From the NCBI RefSeq assembly GCF_003287935.1, contig NZ_CP030287.1, forward strand, positions 7,696,869-7,760,868: DNA of 64,000 nt, read 5' to 3'. This DNA comes from Streptomyces sp. ICC1 (GTDB lineage Bacteria; Actinomycetota; Actinomycetes; Streptomycetales; Streptomycetaceae). Below the pieces are notes generated by a model, which was not told the origin of the DNA, searched no databases, and was given only the letters and a program-made list of their open reading frames with translations. Below, piece after piece: positions 17,296 through 25,667 of the stretch. Made by a program: the position numbers and the translations under genes. The first letter of the stretch is position 1. Every line of letters starts with the position of its first letter.

Positions 17296-18314
17296 CCGCG
17301 ACCACGGTGATCCCGCCCGCCGCCCCGGAGGACGACCACGTCACCCCGCGCGCGCTCGCCAAGAACGCGGACCCGGCCGACCGGATCTTCCGCGGCTCGG
17401 CCCGCACCGCCGGCGCCGTCGTCCTGCTCGTCATGACCCTGGTCGGCGTCTTCCTCGCAGGCAACGCCGCGGCGGCCCTGGAGGACGCGGGCTGGGGCTT
17501 CTTCACCACCTCCGCCTGGGAGCCGGACTCCCACAACTTCGGTGTCGCGGCCATCCTGACCGGGACCCTGCTCATCGGAGCCGTCGCGATCGTCTTCGCG
17601 CTGCCGCTCGCGACGGGCACGGCCCTCTACATCACCGAGTACGCGCCGCGCCGCCTCAAGCAGACCCTGATCACCCTCGTCGACCTGATGGCGGCGGTGC
17701 CCAGCGTGGTCTACGGCCTGTGGGGGCTGTTCTTCTTCCAGCCGCACGTGGTCGGCCTGTCCCGCTGGCTCACCACCTACCTGGGCTGGTTCCCGCTCTT
17801 CGCGGTCGACGGGGACGACCCGCGCGACCCGCTCAGCCCGAACACCTACTACACCTCCTCCACCTTCATCGCCGGCATGGTCGTCGCGCTGATGGTCACG
17901 CCGATCGCCTGCTCGGTGATGCGCGAGGCCTTCGCCCAGGCGCCGTCCGGCGAGCGCGAGGGCGCGTTCGCGCTCGGGGCCACCCAGTGGGGCGTCATCC
18001 GCGCCGTCGTCCTGCCCTTCGGCAGGGGCGGGATCATCGGCGGCACCATGCTCGGGCTCGGCCGCGCGCTGGGGGAGACCATCGCCGTCTTCCTGATCAT
18101 CTCCCCGGTCTTCGTCATCCAGCCGCACATCCTCCAGAACGGCGCCATCTCCGTGTCCGCCCTGATCGCCCTGCGCTACGGCTCGGCCAGCCCCCTCGGG
18201 ATGTCCGCCCTGATGGCGGCCGGCCTCACCCTCTTCCTGATGACCCTGGTGGTCAACTTCATCGCCTCCTCGGTCGTGGCCCGCAGCCGCTCCGGAGCGG
18301 GGGCCGACGCGTGA
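17292..18314 (+). CDS. pstC: Phosphate ABC transporter permease PstC
   Basis: 340 residues with six transmembrane segments. Family hallmarks: ALPLATGTALYITEYAP, LMAAVPSVVYGLWG, the permease EAA loop EREGAFALGATQWGVIRAVVLPFGRGGIIGG, and GRALGETIAV. The insertion FAVDGDDPRDPLSPNTYY between helices is seen in actinobacterial PstC. The start overlaps the preceding stop (ATGA), and its own stop overlaps the pstA start. Together with PstA it forms the membrane channel for high-affinity phosphate import. No pstS (binding protein) or pstB (ATPase) is encoded nearby. Confidence 0.92.
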   Translation: MTATTVIPPAAPEDDHVTPRALAKNADPADRIFRGSARTAGAVVLLVMTLVGVFLAGNAAAALEDAGWGFFTTSAWEPDSHNFGVAAILTGTLLIGAVAIVFALPLATGTALYITEYAPRRLKQTLITLVDLMAAVPSVVYGLWGLFFFQPHVVGLSRWLTTYLGWFPLFAVDGDDPRDPLSPNTYYTSSTFIAGMVVALMVTPIACSVMREAFAQAPSGEREGAFALGATQWGVIRAVVLPFGRGGIIGGTMLGLGRALGETIAVFLIISPVFVIQPHILQNGAISVSALIALRYGSASPLGMSALMAAGLTLFLMTLVVNFIASSVVARSRSGAGADA

Positions 18315-19699
18315 GCGCCACGACGCACACGACGCACACGACGCACACGACGGACGCGACGGACGCGACCCGTGTGTCGGAGCCAGCGGGCGCGGCCGCC
18401 GGAGCCTGTGCCGCCACTGTCCGCCCGCCCGTCCGCCACGACGGCGCAGGCGTTCCCCCCGAGCACCGGCGCGACACCGCGACCCTGCACGTCCGCGACG
18501 TCCTCGCCATGGTGGGCGCGGCCCTCGCCGCGCTCGCCGTCACCGCCCTGCTCTTCGGGCGGGTGCTGCCCTTCAACGCGCCCCTCGGCTTCACCGTCGT
18601 CCTCTACCTGGCCTTCATGGCGCTCTACGCCGTCCTCGTCTCCCTCGACGAACCGGGCGCCACCGTGCGGGCCCGCCTCGCCCAGGTGCTCGTGCACAGC
18701 GTCGCCGCCCTGCTGCTGGTGGCCCTGGTGTTCGTCGTCGGCTACGTGCTGATGCGCGGCTGGTCCGCGCTCGCCCACCTCAACTTCTTCACCGAGGACA
18801 TGTCGGCCACCGGTCCGCTCGAACCGCTGACCCAGGGCGGGGCGCTGCACGCCATCATCGGCACCCTGGAGCAGATCGGCATCGCGCTGGCGGTGACGGT
18901 GCCGCTGGGGCTGGCGTGCGCGGTGTTCCTCAGCGAAGTCCCGGGCCGCTACGCGCGGTTCGTCCGCACCATCGTCGAAGCCATGACCGCGCTGCCCTCC
19001 ATCGTGGCCGGCCTGTTCGTCTACGCCACCTGGATCCTGCTGCTCCACTTCGACAAGTCGGGCTTCGCCGCCGCCCTCGCCCTGTCCGTGATGATGCTGC
19101 CGATCGTCATCAGGGCCTCGGACGTGGTGATCCGCCTGGTGCCGGGCTCGCTGAAGGAGGCCTCCTACGCGCTGGGGGCCGGCCAGTGGCGCACCGTGTG
19201 GACGGTGGTCCTGCCCACGTCGCGCTCCGGACTGACCACCGCCGTCATCCTGGGCACCGCCCGCGGCATCGGCGAGACCTCGCCGGTCCTGCTCACCTCC
19301 GGCATCGCCACGGGGATCAACCTCGACCCCACCGACGGGCCGCAACTGTCGCTGCCGCTCGCCACCTTCAGCCTGGTCGTGTCCCCCGAGAAGTCCATGA
19401 TCGCCCGGGGCTTCGGCTGCGCCGCCCTGCTGATGGCGCTGGTGCTGCTGCTGTTCGTGGTCGCCCGCGTCATCGGAGGCAAGGCCCCGGGCCAGCTCAG
19501 CCGGGGCCGCGTCAGGGCCCTGGTCCGGGTCCGGGCGCGGCAGCGTAAGGTGTGTATGAGAGACAGGGTTTCGGGTAAAGGCGGTGCGTGCGTGGAGCCA
19601 TCGGTAGTTGTCGATCAGGTAGCCCTGGCCCGCTTCGAGGGTGAGGCGCTGTTGTACGGCGCCGGCCCTGTCTCCGGGGTGGCTCCCGGCCGGTTGTAG
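18311..19699 (+). CDS. pstA: Phosphate ABC transporter permease PstA, with run-on C-terminus
   Basis: GTG 18311 overlaps the pstC stop by 4 bp. The N-terminus has a THTTHTTDATDAT repeat and a cytoplasmic linker, then two extra helices typical of actinobacterial PstA, and the permease core: PLGLACAVFLSEVPG, EAMTALPSIVAGLF, the EAA loop LKEASYALGAGQWRTVWTVVLPTSRSG, and GTARGIGETSPVLLT. The core ends near IGGKAPGQLSRGR at about 19510. The remaining 60 codons look non-native and overlap the end of a convergent gene by 85 bp. Normally pstB follows directly; here it does not, suggesting a deletion at about 19.5 kb. Confidence 0.88.
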   Translation: MSATTHTTHTTHTTDATDATRVSEPAGAAAGACAATVRPPVRHDGAGVPPEHRRDTATLHVRDVLAMVGAALAALAVTALLFGRVLPFNAPLGFTVVLYLAFMALYAVLVSLDEPGATVRARLAQVLVHSVAALLLVALVFVVGYVLMRGWSALAHLNFFTEDMSATGPLEPLTQGGALHAIIGTLEQIGIALAVTVPLGLACAVFLSEVPGRYARFVRTIVEAMTALPSIVAGLFVYATWILLLHFDKSGFAAALALSVMMLPIVIRASDVVIRLVPGSLKEASYALGAGQWRTVWTVVLPTSRSGLTTAVILGTARGIGETSPVLLTSGIATGINLDPTDGPQLSLPLATFSLVVSPEKSMIARGFGCAALLMALVLLLFVVARVIGGKAPGQLSRGRVRALVRVRARQRKVCMRDRVSGKGGACVEPSVVVDQVALARFEGEALLYGAGPVSGVAPGRL

Positions 19700-20019
19700 G
19701 ACACCGTTCGGGTGATGATTTTCCCGCCGGGCAACTGCTCCCGGGTCCGGCTCAGGTACCCGTGGTGCTCCAGTTCCCGCAGTGCCCCGCCGATGCGGAT
19801 CTCACCCTCGGTGAAGCGCTTGACGAGCGTGGAGATGCCGACCGGGGAACCACCGGGCAGCGACTGGATGTACACGGCCAGACCGATCGCTGTCAGTGAC
19901 ATCTCGGCGTGCTGGGCGAGGTGGTTGCCGACCACGGTGAAATGTGACGTGTGGGGGACGTTGGCGTGGCGTACCCCGGACGGGAAGACCGGTCGCGCGT
20001 TAAGGTGCTCAGGAGCCAT
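19615..20019 (-). CDS. Winged-helix DNA-binding protein, 3'-truncated
   Basis: 134 residues. The N-terminal part is a typical Streptomyces helix-turn-helix protein: FTVVGNHLAQHAEMSLTAIGLAVYIQSLP, then LVKRFTEGEIRIGGALRELEHHGYLSRTREQLPGGKIITRTVSYNRPG. Relatives continue for another 100 or more residues with a conserved C-terminal domain; here the frame ends after a short unrelated tail inside the overlap with pstA. It probably regulated a cell-surface or integrated-element gene. No good ribosome site precedes ATG 20019. Likely a non-functional remnant. Confidence 0.55.
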   Translation of the reverse strand: MAPEHLNARPVFPSGVRHANVPHTSHFTVVGNHLAQHAEMSLTAIGLAVYIQSLPGGSPVGISTLVKRFTEGEIRIGGALRELEHHGYLSRTREQLPGGKIITRTVSYNRPGATPETGPAPYNSASPSKRARAT

Positions 20020-20488
20020 GGGGAAGGTTGTGCTTCCTTGTTGGTCAGGCCCTCGTCCGGGATTGCCGTCCCGGCGGGGGCCGTCTCATTTTCAAGTGGT
20101 CGGCCAGAGCATATGCCAGCCAACCCCCTGCAAATCCACCCCCGTTCGGGCCCATCACTCGTGTGGGTGACCCGGCCGCCGCGGGAGGTAGGAGGGGTTT
20201 GGCAGGTGTTTTCTCTCCGGTACTGCGAAGCAAAAGAAAGATCGTGGGTTACCGGGTCCCGGTAACCCACGACCCGGTCGGCGCCTTTCCTCGCACGCAA
20301 TTCGGATTCATTCGGGGCGGGTTTCACCGAGCACCGGGGAGCATGTCGGACATGGTCCGCGAGCACGGTCCAGGGGCGGTTTCAGGGGAACCCGGGATTC
20401 CGCGTTCCGGCAGGTGAGGTCCCCTCCAAAGGCCGTTGACCCACGTGTTTGAGCCAATGGATGATGACCAAACGCTTCTGCGGATCGC
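20020..20488. other. Intergenic region, no gene supported
   Basis: ORFs here are short, overlap each other on both strands and show no family pattern. Base composition is somewhat lower in GC than the neighbours. Apart from the 31-bp palindrome I see no structured element. Confidence 0.55.
20242..20272. promoter_or_regulatory. 31-bp perfect palindrome (operator or recombination-like site)
   Basis: Two 15-bp arms, TCGTGGGTTACCGGG and its exact complement, flank a single central T. A one-base centre is unsuited to an RNA hairpin but ideal for a dimeric DNA-binding protein. It lies 223 bp upstream of the truncated winged-helix gene (minus strand) and upstream of the broken surface-protein gene (plus strand). 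Confidence 0.7.
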
Positions 20489-21175
20489 GTGCGCCCGACT
20501 GTCTCTGGGGGGACAGGACGTTTGCCAGTCGTGCGGCGCCGCACTCACGTCAACAACCGTTCCGAATCACACTGTTCCGACAACGGAACCGGCTCGCAGG
20601 CGATTCCGTACTGCACGGTCTCGGCCGCGGCCAAGGTGGTCAAGCCGGGCCAGACGGTGCTGATCGACGCGCAGACGACCTACACCGAGCCGCTCACCAT
20701 CGACCGCTCGGGCGAGCCGATCACCTTCGCCGTCGCCAGGGAGGGGGTGGGCGAGCACAACGCCCCCTCCCCCGCGTACCTGAAAAGGAGCCTGACCATC
20801 AGCGGGGCCTCGCACGTGGTCGTCCGCGGGCTGTCCGCCGACGAAGGCCTCTACGTCGACAACTCGCACGACGTCACGCTGGACCGGGTCTACGGGTACC
20901 ACACGGCCGATGACACGGCCTCCCTCGTGGTCCGCAAGGAGAGCACGGACGTGCGGGCCGGCCGGAGTTACTTCGCCGCCGTTCGCGTCGAAGGCGGTGC
21001 CCAGCGCACGGTGCTCAGCCGCAACTCGATCCACGGCTTCAGGATCCCGCCGGTCTCGGTGGTGAACGCGCCCGGCACGGTCATCACCAACAACACCCTC
21101 AAGAGCAGCTGTGGTGCGGGGATCTCGGTCGGCGGCAGCTCGACCGGGTCGGCACTGTTCAACAACCTTCTCTGA
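20489..21175 (+). pseudogene. Beta-helix/PKD surface protein, N-terminal fragment
   Basis: About 228 codons. From about 20550 it reads as the start of a secreted parallel beta-helix domain (HCSDNGTGSQAIPYCTVSAAA, VVKPGQTVLI, LTIDRSGEPITF, LTISGASHVVVRGL, VTLDRVYGYHTAD, TVLSRNSIHGF, VITNNTL). The expected signal peptide is missing and the frame ends at 21175, short of the last helical turns. The continuation lies in another frame from 21178, so the gene is broken by deletion plus frameshift. Confidence 0.65.
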
Positions 21176-21177
21176 TC

Positions 21178-23106
21178 GTGGGGCAGCCCGGTACCGGGCG
21201 GGTCCCCTACGGCTGGGCCGACACCGGATACGACACCGCGGCGGCGTTCCTGGCCGGCACCGGCCAGGGCGCGCACGACATCCTGAGCCGGGACGAGGAC
21301 GCCGTCGGCCCGAAGGACGGGTCGCCGACCATCGACTCGGGTGATCCGACGGCGCCGGGGGTGCTCCCGGGGGACATTCGCGGTTACCCGGTCGCGGACG
21401 ACCCGCGCGTCCCCAACACGGGCAAGAACGGCGGGTACATCGACCGCGGCTCCGACGAGACCCAGGACCGGCTGCGGAGCGTGAGCCTGTCGGTGAGCGA
21501 GTCCTGGGCGCCGGCCGGTACGCGCGTGAAGGCGACGGCCGCCGTCGACGCCCTCTGGCCCACGGGCGTGACGTACCACTTCGACTTCGGTGACGGCACG
21601 GCTCCCGTGGTCACCAAGGAGACCTCCGTCGAGCACGTCTACAGCGTGCCGGGCGACCGCGTGGTGAGGGTGAAGGCGGTCAACGGTGTCGGGGCGGAGG
21701 TCTCCTCCTACGACGTACCGACCAAGGTGGGCCCGGCCGGACCGCTGACCGCGGTCGTCACCGCCGATCCGGTCCTGCCGACCTCGCAGAGCCCGCTGGG
21801 TCGCGTCGCCCCGCTGTCCGTGGCCGTCGGTGTCGGTGGCAGTGCGACGCCGTGGCCCGTGACCCGTGTGGAGGCGGACTTCGGGGACGGCTCGAGCGAT
21901 CGCCGAGGCGACATGGGCGGGTTCGACCACGCCTACCGGCAGCCGGGCGAGTACAAGGTGACGCTGACGGTCGAGGACTCCAAGGGTGGCAAGTCCACGG
22001 CGACCCGGACCGTGAAGGTGGACTACGCCGCCTCGGGCTACGTGGCCACCGAGCCGTTCCGCCTGGTGGACACCCGGACCGCGAACGCGGCGCTCCTGGG
22101 CGGTTACGCCAGGGTCGTGGACCTGCCGAACGGCACCAGGTTCCAGGGCCACGAGCACTCGGCGAGCATGGCTTCGGTGGTCCTCAACGTGACGGTCACG
22201 GGTGCCACCGAGGACACCCACCTGAGCGTCTGGCCCTCGGGCCAGCCCCGCCCGGCGACCTCGAACGTCAACGTCCGCGCGGGCGGCACCTCGTCCAACA
22301 CCGTCACCGTGCCGGTCGGCTACGTCGGCAGCATCCTCGCGCAGCTCAACTCCGGCCAGGGCCACCTGATCGTGGACTTCGTCGGCTACTACCAACCCAA
22401 CGCGGGCCAGCGGTTCTCCCCGATCGCGCCGACCCGGGCCCTCGACACCCGGAGCACCGGCGGCGCCCTGGGCGGCGGCCAGACCCGTACGGTCAAGGTC
22501 GCGGGCGTCAACGGCATCCCGGCCGACGCCACGGCGGTCGCGCTGAACCTGACCGGTACGGGCGCCACCGAGCAGGCGCACGTCATCGCCTACCCGGATC
22601 CGGCGAAGCGTCCGGCCACCTCGAACCTGAACGTGGAGCCCGGCAAGGACAAGTCGAACCAGGCGATCGTCCCGGTCGGCCCGAACGGCACCATCACCCT
22701 CTACACCAACTCCGGTTCCACGCACGTGATCCTGGACGCGGTCGGCTACTACGGCAAGGACGGCAAAGCGCTGTTCACGCCGGTCGTGCCCAAGCGCCTC
22801 GCGGACACCCGCAGCACCGGCAAGCTCGCCCCCGGCGCCACCACCAACATCTCCGGCCTCCCGGCGAACTCGGTGGGCGCGGTCCTGAACCTCACCGCCA
22901 CCGACACCACCGACCCCGGCTTCCTCACCGCCTACGCCTTCGGCGCCACCCGCACGGACGCCAGCAGCCTCAACACCATCCCCGGCCGCACCGTCCCCAA
23001 CCACGTCACCACCCCCGTCACCGACGGCAAGGTCGCCGTCTTCAACAGCTACGGCGGCCCCAACCACGTCATCACCGACCTCCTCGGCCACTTCACCAAG
23101 GGATAA
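21178..23106 (+). pseudogene. PKD-repeat / DTR-repeat surface protein, C-terminal fragment
   Basis: 642 codons. Starts mid-domain (YGWADTGYDTAAAFLAGTGQGAHDI, the end of the beta-helix region), then two PKD domains (YHFDFGDGT and VEADFGDGS with typical GEYKVTLTVED), followed by three roughly 125-residue repeats, each opening with a (L/R)DTRS or VDTRT motif and ending VGYY or LGHF. Such repeats occur at the C-terminus of actinomycete secreted proteins. No signal peptide or anchor precedes it. It belongs to the same original gene as 20489-21175; a GTG at 21178 could allow expression of an intracellular fragment. Confidence 0.7.
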
Positions 23107-23116
23107 CCACGACCGC

Positions 23117-23172
23117 ACACCGCCGCCCCGGACACCCGCGCACGAGCGCGCGGTGTACCGGGGCGGCGGTGT
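23117..23172. terminator. Bidirectional terminator
   Basis: A long hairpin: outer 15-bp perfect stem (23117-23131 with 23158-23172), continued inward by a second GC stem around ACGA. Located between the convergent PKD and membrane-protein genes. Confidence 0.75.
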
Positions 23173-23184
23173 TCTCCGTCGCGT

Positions 23185-23595
23185 CTAGGCCGGCTCACGC
23201 GTGTAGTAGCGGTAGAACGCCGCGATCCCGACGCCCGCGCCGACGACCAGGGAGATGCCGGAGGACTTGAGGACGCTCTCGCCGGAGAGGCTGTAGAGGT
23301 AGCCGAAGGCGATGCCCGCGAAGGCTCCGTACATCGCCGCGTGCACCTCCCGCCTCAGCCGGGGGCCGATGCGGGCCAGGGCGACCAGACAGGCCGCGAA
23401 GATCGCGCCGCACAGGATCCCGTAGAAGACGTTGCCCGCGTCCACGGGCCCCGTCTGGCGCTTCATGAAGGCGGCGTAGACGCCGTAGACGAGCCCCATG
23501 AGCAGGGGGCGGGCCAGGGCGGCCTTGTCCAGGTGGCTCGTGCCGACCGCCGTCTGCCGGTGCCGCCGGGGGGCGGTGGGTGCCGCATGTGCCAT
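23185..23595 (-). CDS. Small membrane protein, unknown function
   Basis: 136 residues, ATG 23595 with GAGGAGC 8 bp upstream. A basic N-terminal tail (about 1-30) precedes four hydrophobic helices: LLMGLVYGVYAAFM, VFYGILCGAIFAACLVALA, AAMYGAFAGIAFGYLYSL and ISLVVGAGVGIAAFY. Gly-rich helices and the Y/F pattern suggest a compact four-helix membrane protein. I do not recognise a named family. Confidence 0.7.
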   Translation of the reverse strand: MAHAAPTAPRRHRQTAVGTSHLDKAALARPLLMGLVYGVYAAFMKRQTGPVDAGNVFYGILCGAIFAACLVALARIGPRLRREVHAAMYGAFAGIAFGYLYSLSGESVLKSSGISLVVGAGVGIAAFYRYYTREPA

Positions 23596-23665
23596 GACGG
23601 GCTCCTCTCTCCCATCATCCAGGGCACACCCGCCGCCGCCGACCGGCAACTGGATCACTCGGCGA

Positions 23666-24085
23666 TCACTCGGCGGAGCGCTCCCCGGGGGCCGCCCGCA
23701 CCGCCACCGCGTCGATCTCGAAGAGCATGTCCGGCAGCGCGAGGGCGGCCACGCCGATCAGCGTCTGCGCGGGCAGCGCGGTGCCCCAGGCGGCGTGCAG
23801 GTGCTTCAGGAGGACCTCCAGCTTCGGCTGGTCGTGTCCGACGACGTACGTGCCGATGCGGACGACGTCGCCGAGGCCGAGGCCGACGGCCTCCAGGGCG
23901 GTGCGGAGGTTGGCGAACGCCCGCCCGACCTGGGCGTCGAAGTCGCCGGAGACGACGTGGCCGGTCTCGTCGGAGCCGTACTGGCCGGCTATGAAGACCT
24001 GCTCGCCGGGTGCGGACACGATGTGGCTGTAGCCGTAGTCGGCGGGGTCGTGGAGTCCTGCCGGGTTGGTGATGCTGCGCGTCAT
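23666..24085 (-). CDS. RidA family protein
   Basis: 139 residues with the RidA (YjgF/YER057c/UK114) pattern: YSHIVSAPGEQVFIAGQYGSDETG, FDAQVGRAFANLRTALEAVGLGLGDVVRIGTYV, and ALPAQTLIGVAALALPDMLFEIDAVAV. RidA enzymes are trimeric deaminases of reactive enamines/imines. The canonical Arg that binds the substrate carboxylate is not present in the VAALALPDMLFEIDAVA strand (L-P-D instead of the usual R-x-x-LP pattern), so it may belong to a non-deaminase subgroup. It is 57 bp downstream of an Rrf2 regulator on the same strand. Confidence 0.85.
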   Translation of the reverse strand: MTRSITNPAGLHDPADYGYSHIVSAPGEQVFIAGQYGSDETGHVVSGDFDAQVGRAFANLRTALEAVGLGLGDVVRIGTYVVGHDQPKLEVLLKHLHAAWGTALPAQTLIGVAALALPDMLFEIDAVAVRAAPGERSAE

Positions 24086-24142
24086 TCCACACTCCTGGGT
24101 CAGTGGTCCAGAGGCGGTGGACGGCCGGACGGCCGCCCACCG

Positions 24143-24652
24143 CTAGCGGGTGGTGGCGAGCCAGGCGCGGAGCCGCTCGGGGGCCCCGGGGGCCTGCCGT
24201 TCGGCCTGCTGCCGGATCTCGTCGAGGTTCTGGTCGGCCAGTGCGCGGCGCCAGGCCAGCTCGGCCCGGCCCATCGCGTGCGCGATGGCGCACTCGGCGG
24301 CGGGCGGTTCCCCGGCCTCGGCGGCGGGCGGTTCCCCGGCCTGGTCGCCGCCGGGGCCCTGGCGGCGGATCTCCGCGCACCGGAAGGCCTCGTCCGGCCC
24401 CTCGACGGCGGCGACCACGTCCATGAGCGAGATGGCGGCGAGGGGGCGGGCGAGCCGGAAGCCGCCCCGCGGGCCGGGTGTGGAGGTGACGATGCCCGCC
24501 CGGGCCAGTGCCTGGAGCTGCTTGTTCAGGTAGGCGGCGGGGAGTTCGTGCCAGGCCGCCAGCCGGGGCGCCGAGACGGCCCGGTCGGGGCCGCTCCAGG
24601 CCAAGTTGAGGCAGCTGTGCAGGGCCCATTCGACGCCCTCGCTCATCTTCAT
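24143..24652 (-). CDS. Rrf2 family transcriptional regulator
   Basis: 169 residues from ATG 24652 (MKMSEGVEW); MSEG at 24646 is a close alternative. Rrf2 winged helix: GVEWALHSCLNLAW, APRLAAWHELPAAYLNKQLQALARAGIVTSTPGPRGGFRLARP, ISLMDVVAAVEGPDEAFRC. It keeps two cysteines in the region where Fe-S members carry three (FRCAEIRRQ and AECAIAHAM). They are separated by an insertion of two copies of an AGEPPAAE unit (21-bp DNA repeat), so an Fe-S cluster is doubtful. A dyad ends 4 bp upstream of the start codon, consistent with autorepression. Probably co-transcribed with ridA. Confidence 0.85.
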   Translation of the reverse strand: MKMSEGVEWALHSCLNLAWSGPDRAVSAPRLAAWHELPAAYLNKQLQALARAGIVTSTPGPRGGFRLARPLAAISLMDVVAAVEGPDEAFRCAEIRRQGPGGDQAGEPPAAEAGEPPAAECAIAHAMGRAELAWRRALADQNLDEIRQQAERQAPGAPERLRAWLATTR

Positions 24653-24655
24653 AAT

Positions 24656-24674
24656 CTGGATATTAGATATCCAG
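24656..24674. promoter_or_regulatory. Rrf2 operator
   Basis: CTGGATAT, a 3-bp TAG centre, and ATATCCAG form a perfect AT-rich dyad 4 bp from the Rrf2 start codon and about 85 bp upstream of the divergent membrane-protein gene. Position and composition fit autoregulation and possible control of both directions. Confidence 0.7.
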
Positions 24675-24758
24675 AATGACGCCCGCAAGGCCGACGCGCG
24701 CCACCCGCCCGCAGTACTCCCGCTCGCGCCGCGCGCGCGGCCGCATTTCCCTGGTGAC

Positions 24759-25586
24759 GTGCGGACCTTCCTCTCGGCGGTACTCATCGCGCTCGTGGCC
24801 CTCCTGGTGCCCGCGAGCGCCGTCGCGTACTGGGCCGACCGCGAGCTCGGCGACGCCGACCGGTACACCGCCGCCATGTCCCCGCTCGCCTCGAACCCCG
24901 CCGTGCAGAACGTCGTCGTCACCCAGGCCGGCCGGGCCCTCTCCGGGCAGATCGACGCGGGCCCCTTCCAGGGCGGGATCGACGCCCTGCTCGGCGAGGC
25001 CCTGCAGTCCTTCGTCGGCACCTCCGCCTACCGCACCGCCTGGGACGCGGCCAACCGCGCCGCCCACGGGGCGTTCCTCGAAGCGCTCACCACCGGGCAG
25101 GGCAACGCCGTCAGCATCGATCTCGCACCCGTCATCGCCCAGGTCAAGGGCGATCTCGTGGACAACGGGGTGCCGCTCGCCGACCGCATCCCGGTGACGC
25201 ACCTGTCGGTGAAGGTCATGGAGTACGACAACCTCGGCGCGCTCCGGAAGGGCTTCCGCATGCTGCAGATCGCCGGAGTCTGGCTCCCCGTGCTCACCGT
25301 GCTGCTGGCCGCGACGGCCATCGCCGTCGCCGTCCGGCGCCGCCGCGCCGTGCTCGCCACCGGGCTGGGGCTCGCGGCCGGGGCCCTGCTGCTGTGGGCG
25401 GCCGTGGCGCTGTGCCGCCGCCTCACCCTGGACGACCTGCCGGCCGACATCGACCGGGCGGCCGCCGAGGCGGTGTACGACGCGCTCACCGCGTTCCTGC
25501 GCACCACCGCCTGGGTGGTGCTGGCCGTCGGGCTCGCCGCCGCGCTGGCCGCCTGGCTGACGGGCCGACTGCGCCGCACCCCATAA
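24759..25586 (+). CDS. Actinobacterial membrane protein, unknown function
   Basis: 275 residues from GTG 24759 (VRTFLSAVLIALVALLVPASAVAYW). One N-terminal membrane helix, an extracytoplasmic domain of about 150 residues opening with WADRELGDADRYTAAMSPLASNPAVQNVV, then three C-terminal helices (about 170-190, 198-220, 245-268) separated by RRRR and LTLDDLP loops. The GDxDRYTxxMxPLAxxPAVQ signature is common to a family of Streptomyces membrane proteins without known function. It is divergent from the Rrf2 gene and could share its operator. Confidence 0.72.
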   Translation: MRTFLSAVLIALVALLVPASAVAYWADRELGDADRYTAAMSPLASNPAVQNVVVTQAGRALSGQIDAGPFQGGIDALLGEALQSFVGTSAYRTAWDAANRAAHGAFLEALTTGQGNAVSIDLAPVIAQVKGDLVDNGVPLADRIPVTHLSVKVMEYDNLGALRKGFRMLQIAGVWLPVLTVLLAATAIAVAVRRRRAVLATGLGLAAGALLLWAAVALCRRLTLDDLPADIDRAAAEAVYDALTAFLRTTAWVVLAVGLAAALAAWLTGRLRRTP

Positions 25587-25667
25587 GCTCGGAAGGAAGA
25601 CAATGGCGCGCAAATCCGTAGAACGACCCAGAAGAACCGATTCGCGAGCGGCGGCACGGAAACGGGA

